From: Burkholderia latens
GTDB lineage: Bacteria; Pseudomonadota; Gammaproteobacteria; Burkholderiales; Burkholderiaceae
Length of the DNA: 64,000 bases
Reading direction: 5' to 3'
Assembly (NCBI RefSeq): GCF_902499045.1
Contig: NZ_CABVPL010000031.1
Span: forward strand, 1 to 64,000
This document shows, one piece after another, positions 63,556 to 64,000 of the stretch (positions are counted from its first letter, which is position 1; each line of letters opens with the position of its first letter). Under the pieces are notes generated by a model. That model was not told the origin of the DNA. It searched no databases and saw only the letters and a list, made by a program, of their open reading frames with translations. The position numbers were made by a program, and so were the translations under genes.

Positions 63556-64000
63556 ATGGCTTTGCTGAACATTCTTCATTACCCCGACAAGCGGCTGCAC
63601 AAGGTCGCCAAGCCCGTCGACAAGGTCGACGACCGGATCCGCAAGCTCGTCGCCGACATGGCCGAAACCATGTACGCGGCGCCGGGCATCGGCCTCGCGG
63701 CGACACAGGTCGACGTGCACGAGCGCGTGATCGTGATCGACGTCTCCGAAGAGAAGAACGAGCTGCGTGCGTTCATCAACCCGGAGATCATCTGGTCGAG
63801 CGACGCGAAGCAGGTCTACGAGGAAGGCTGCCTGTCGGTGCCCGGCATCTACGACGAAGTCGAGCGTCCGGACCACGTGCGCGTGCGTGCGCTCAACGAG
63901 CACGGCGAAACCTTCGAACTCGATTGCGAAGGCCTGCTGGCCGTATGCGTGCAGCACGAGATGGATCACCTGATGGGGCGCGTGTTCGTCGAATACCTGT
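63556..64000 (+). CDS. def: Peptide deformylase (3' end outside window)
   Basis: The first 148 residues of peptide deformylase, which removes the formyl group from nascent N-terminal methionine. All three metal/active-site motifs are present: [16 protein letters not shown] and HEMDHLMGR. The gene runs off the right edge, where about 20-30 C-terminal residues are missing. The 230-bp gap to dprA contains a short palindromic AT-rich stretch (ATGATAAAATTTTCATCAT, ~63369-63387) likely to be promoter. Confidence 0.95.
   Translation, partial: MALLNILHYPDKRLHKVAKPVDKVDDRIRKLVADMAETMYAAPGIGLAATQVDVHERVIVIDVSEEKNELRAFINPEIIWSSDAKQVYEEGCLSVPGIYDEVERPDHVRVRALNEHGETFELDCEGLLAVCVQHEMDHLMGRVFVEYL

Overview
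The window is a 64-kb piece of a high-GC betaproteobacterial chromosome, almost certainly Burkholderia (Burkholderia cepacia complex-like), at the replication-origin region of the primary chromosome. The basis is the 3' tail of a 5S rRNA at the left edge, the gyrB-dnaN-dnaA / rpmH-rnpA-yidD-yidC-mnmE block, a Burkholderia-type phosphonate cluster (phnR, FAD aminophosphonate oxidoreductase, phnA, phnY), and strongly GC-biased third codon positions. The species call is inference from sequence recognition, not from a search.

Layout. (1) 1-17,290: the end of an rRNA operon followed by a lower-GC accessory island. It holds an intact IS3-family element, a two-gene McrBC-like restriction module on the minus strand (McrB-type AAA+ protein with a DUF2357/PD-(D/E)XK nuclease), a decayed second IS3-type transposase, and a plus-strand cluster of six tightly packed genes: AbrB-like protein, DUF4007 protein, 1151-aa P-loop ATPase, DndC/PAPS-reductase-like enzyme, a protein with two GHKL ATPase domains, and a receiver-like partner. 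The island ends at a strong terminator and a tRNA-like fragment just before gyrB. (2) 17,292-28,164: origin-proximal core. gyrB, dnaN and dnaA read leftward, and rpmH, rnpA, yidD, yidC and mnmE read rightward, with one perfect DnaA box at the divergence. (3) 28,165-41,300: a Tat-type secreted DUF4214/GH99-like protein, a GGDEF cyclase, speG, a YaeQ protein, ada-alkA, gshA and several small genes, including two short ones (a 40-aa lipoprotein and a 56-aa membrane protein). A minus-strand small RNA candidate with anti-Shine-Dalgarno motifs lies beside ada. (4) 41,671-51,796: L-lactate permease, then the phosphonate locus and a polar-amino-acid-type ABC transporter. (5) 51,831-64,000: hydrolase/CGNR regulator pair, DUF3592 protein, tRNA-Lys, thioesterase-patatin pair, 2-hydroxyacid dehydrogenase/LysR pair, topB, a thioredoxin-like protein, dprA and the start of def.

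How the genes work together. The island looks like stacked anti-phage functions parked between rrn and gyrB. The six-gene cluster combines a sulfur/nucleotide-chemistry enzyme, a large ATPase and what looks like an intracellular kinase/receiver signalling pair. I cannot place this combination in a named defence system from memory, and it is the best candidate here for an undescribed system. In the phosphonate locus, the promoters of phnR and phnA both carry a TTGTnnACAA-type site overlapping a near-consensus -35 box, which suggests control of both by PhnR.
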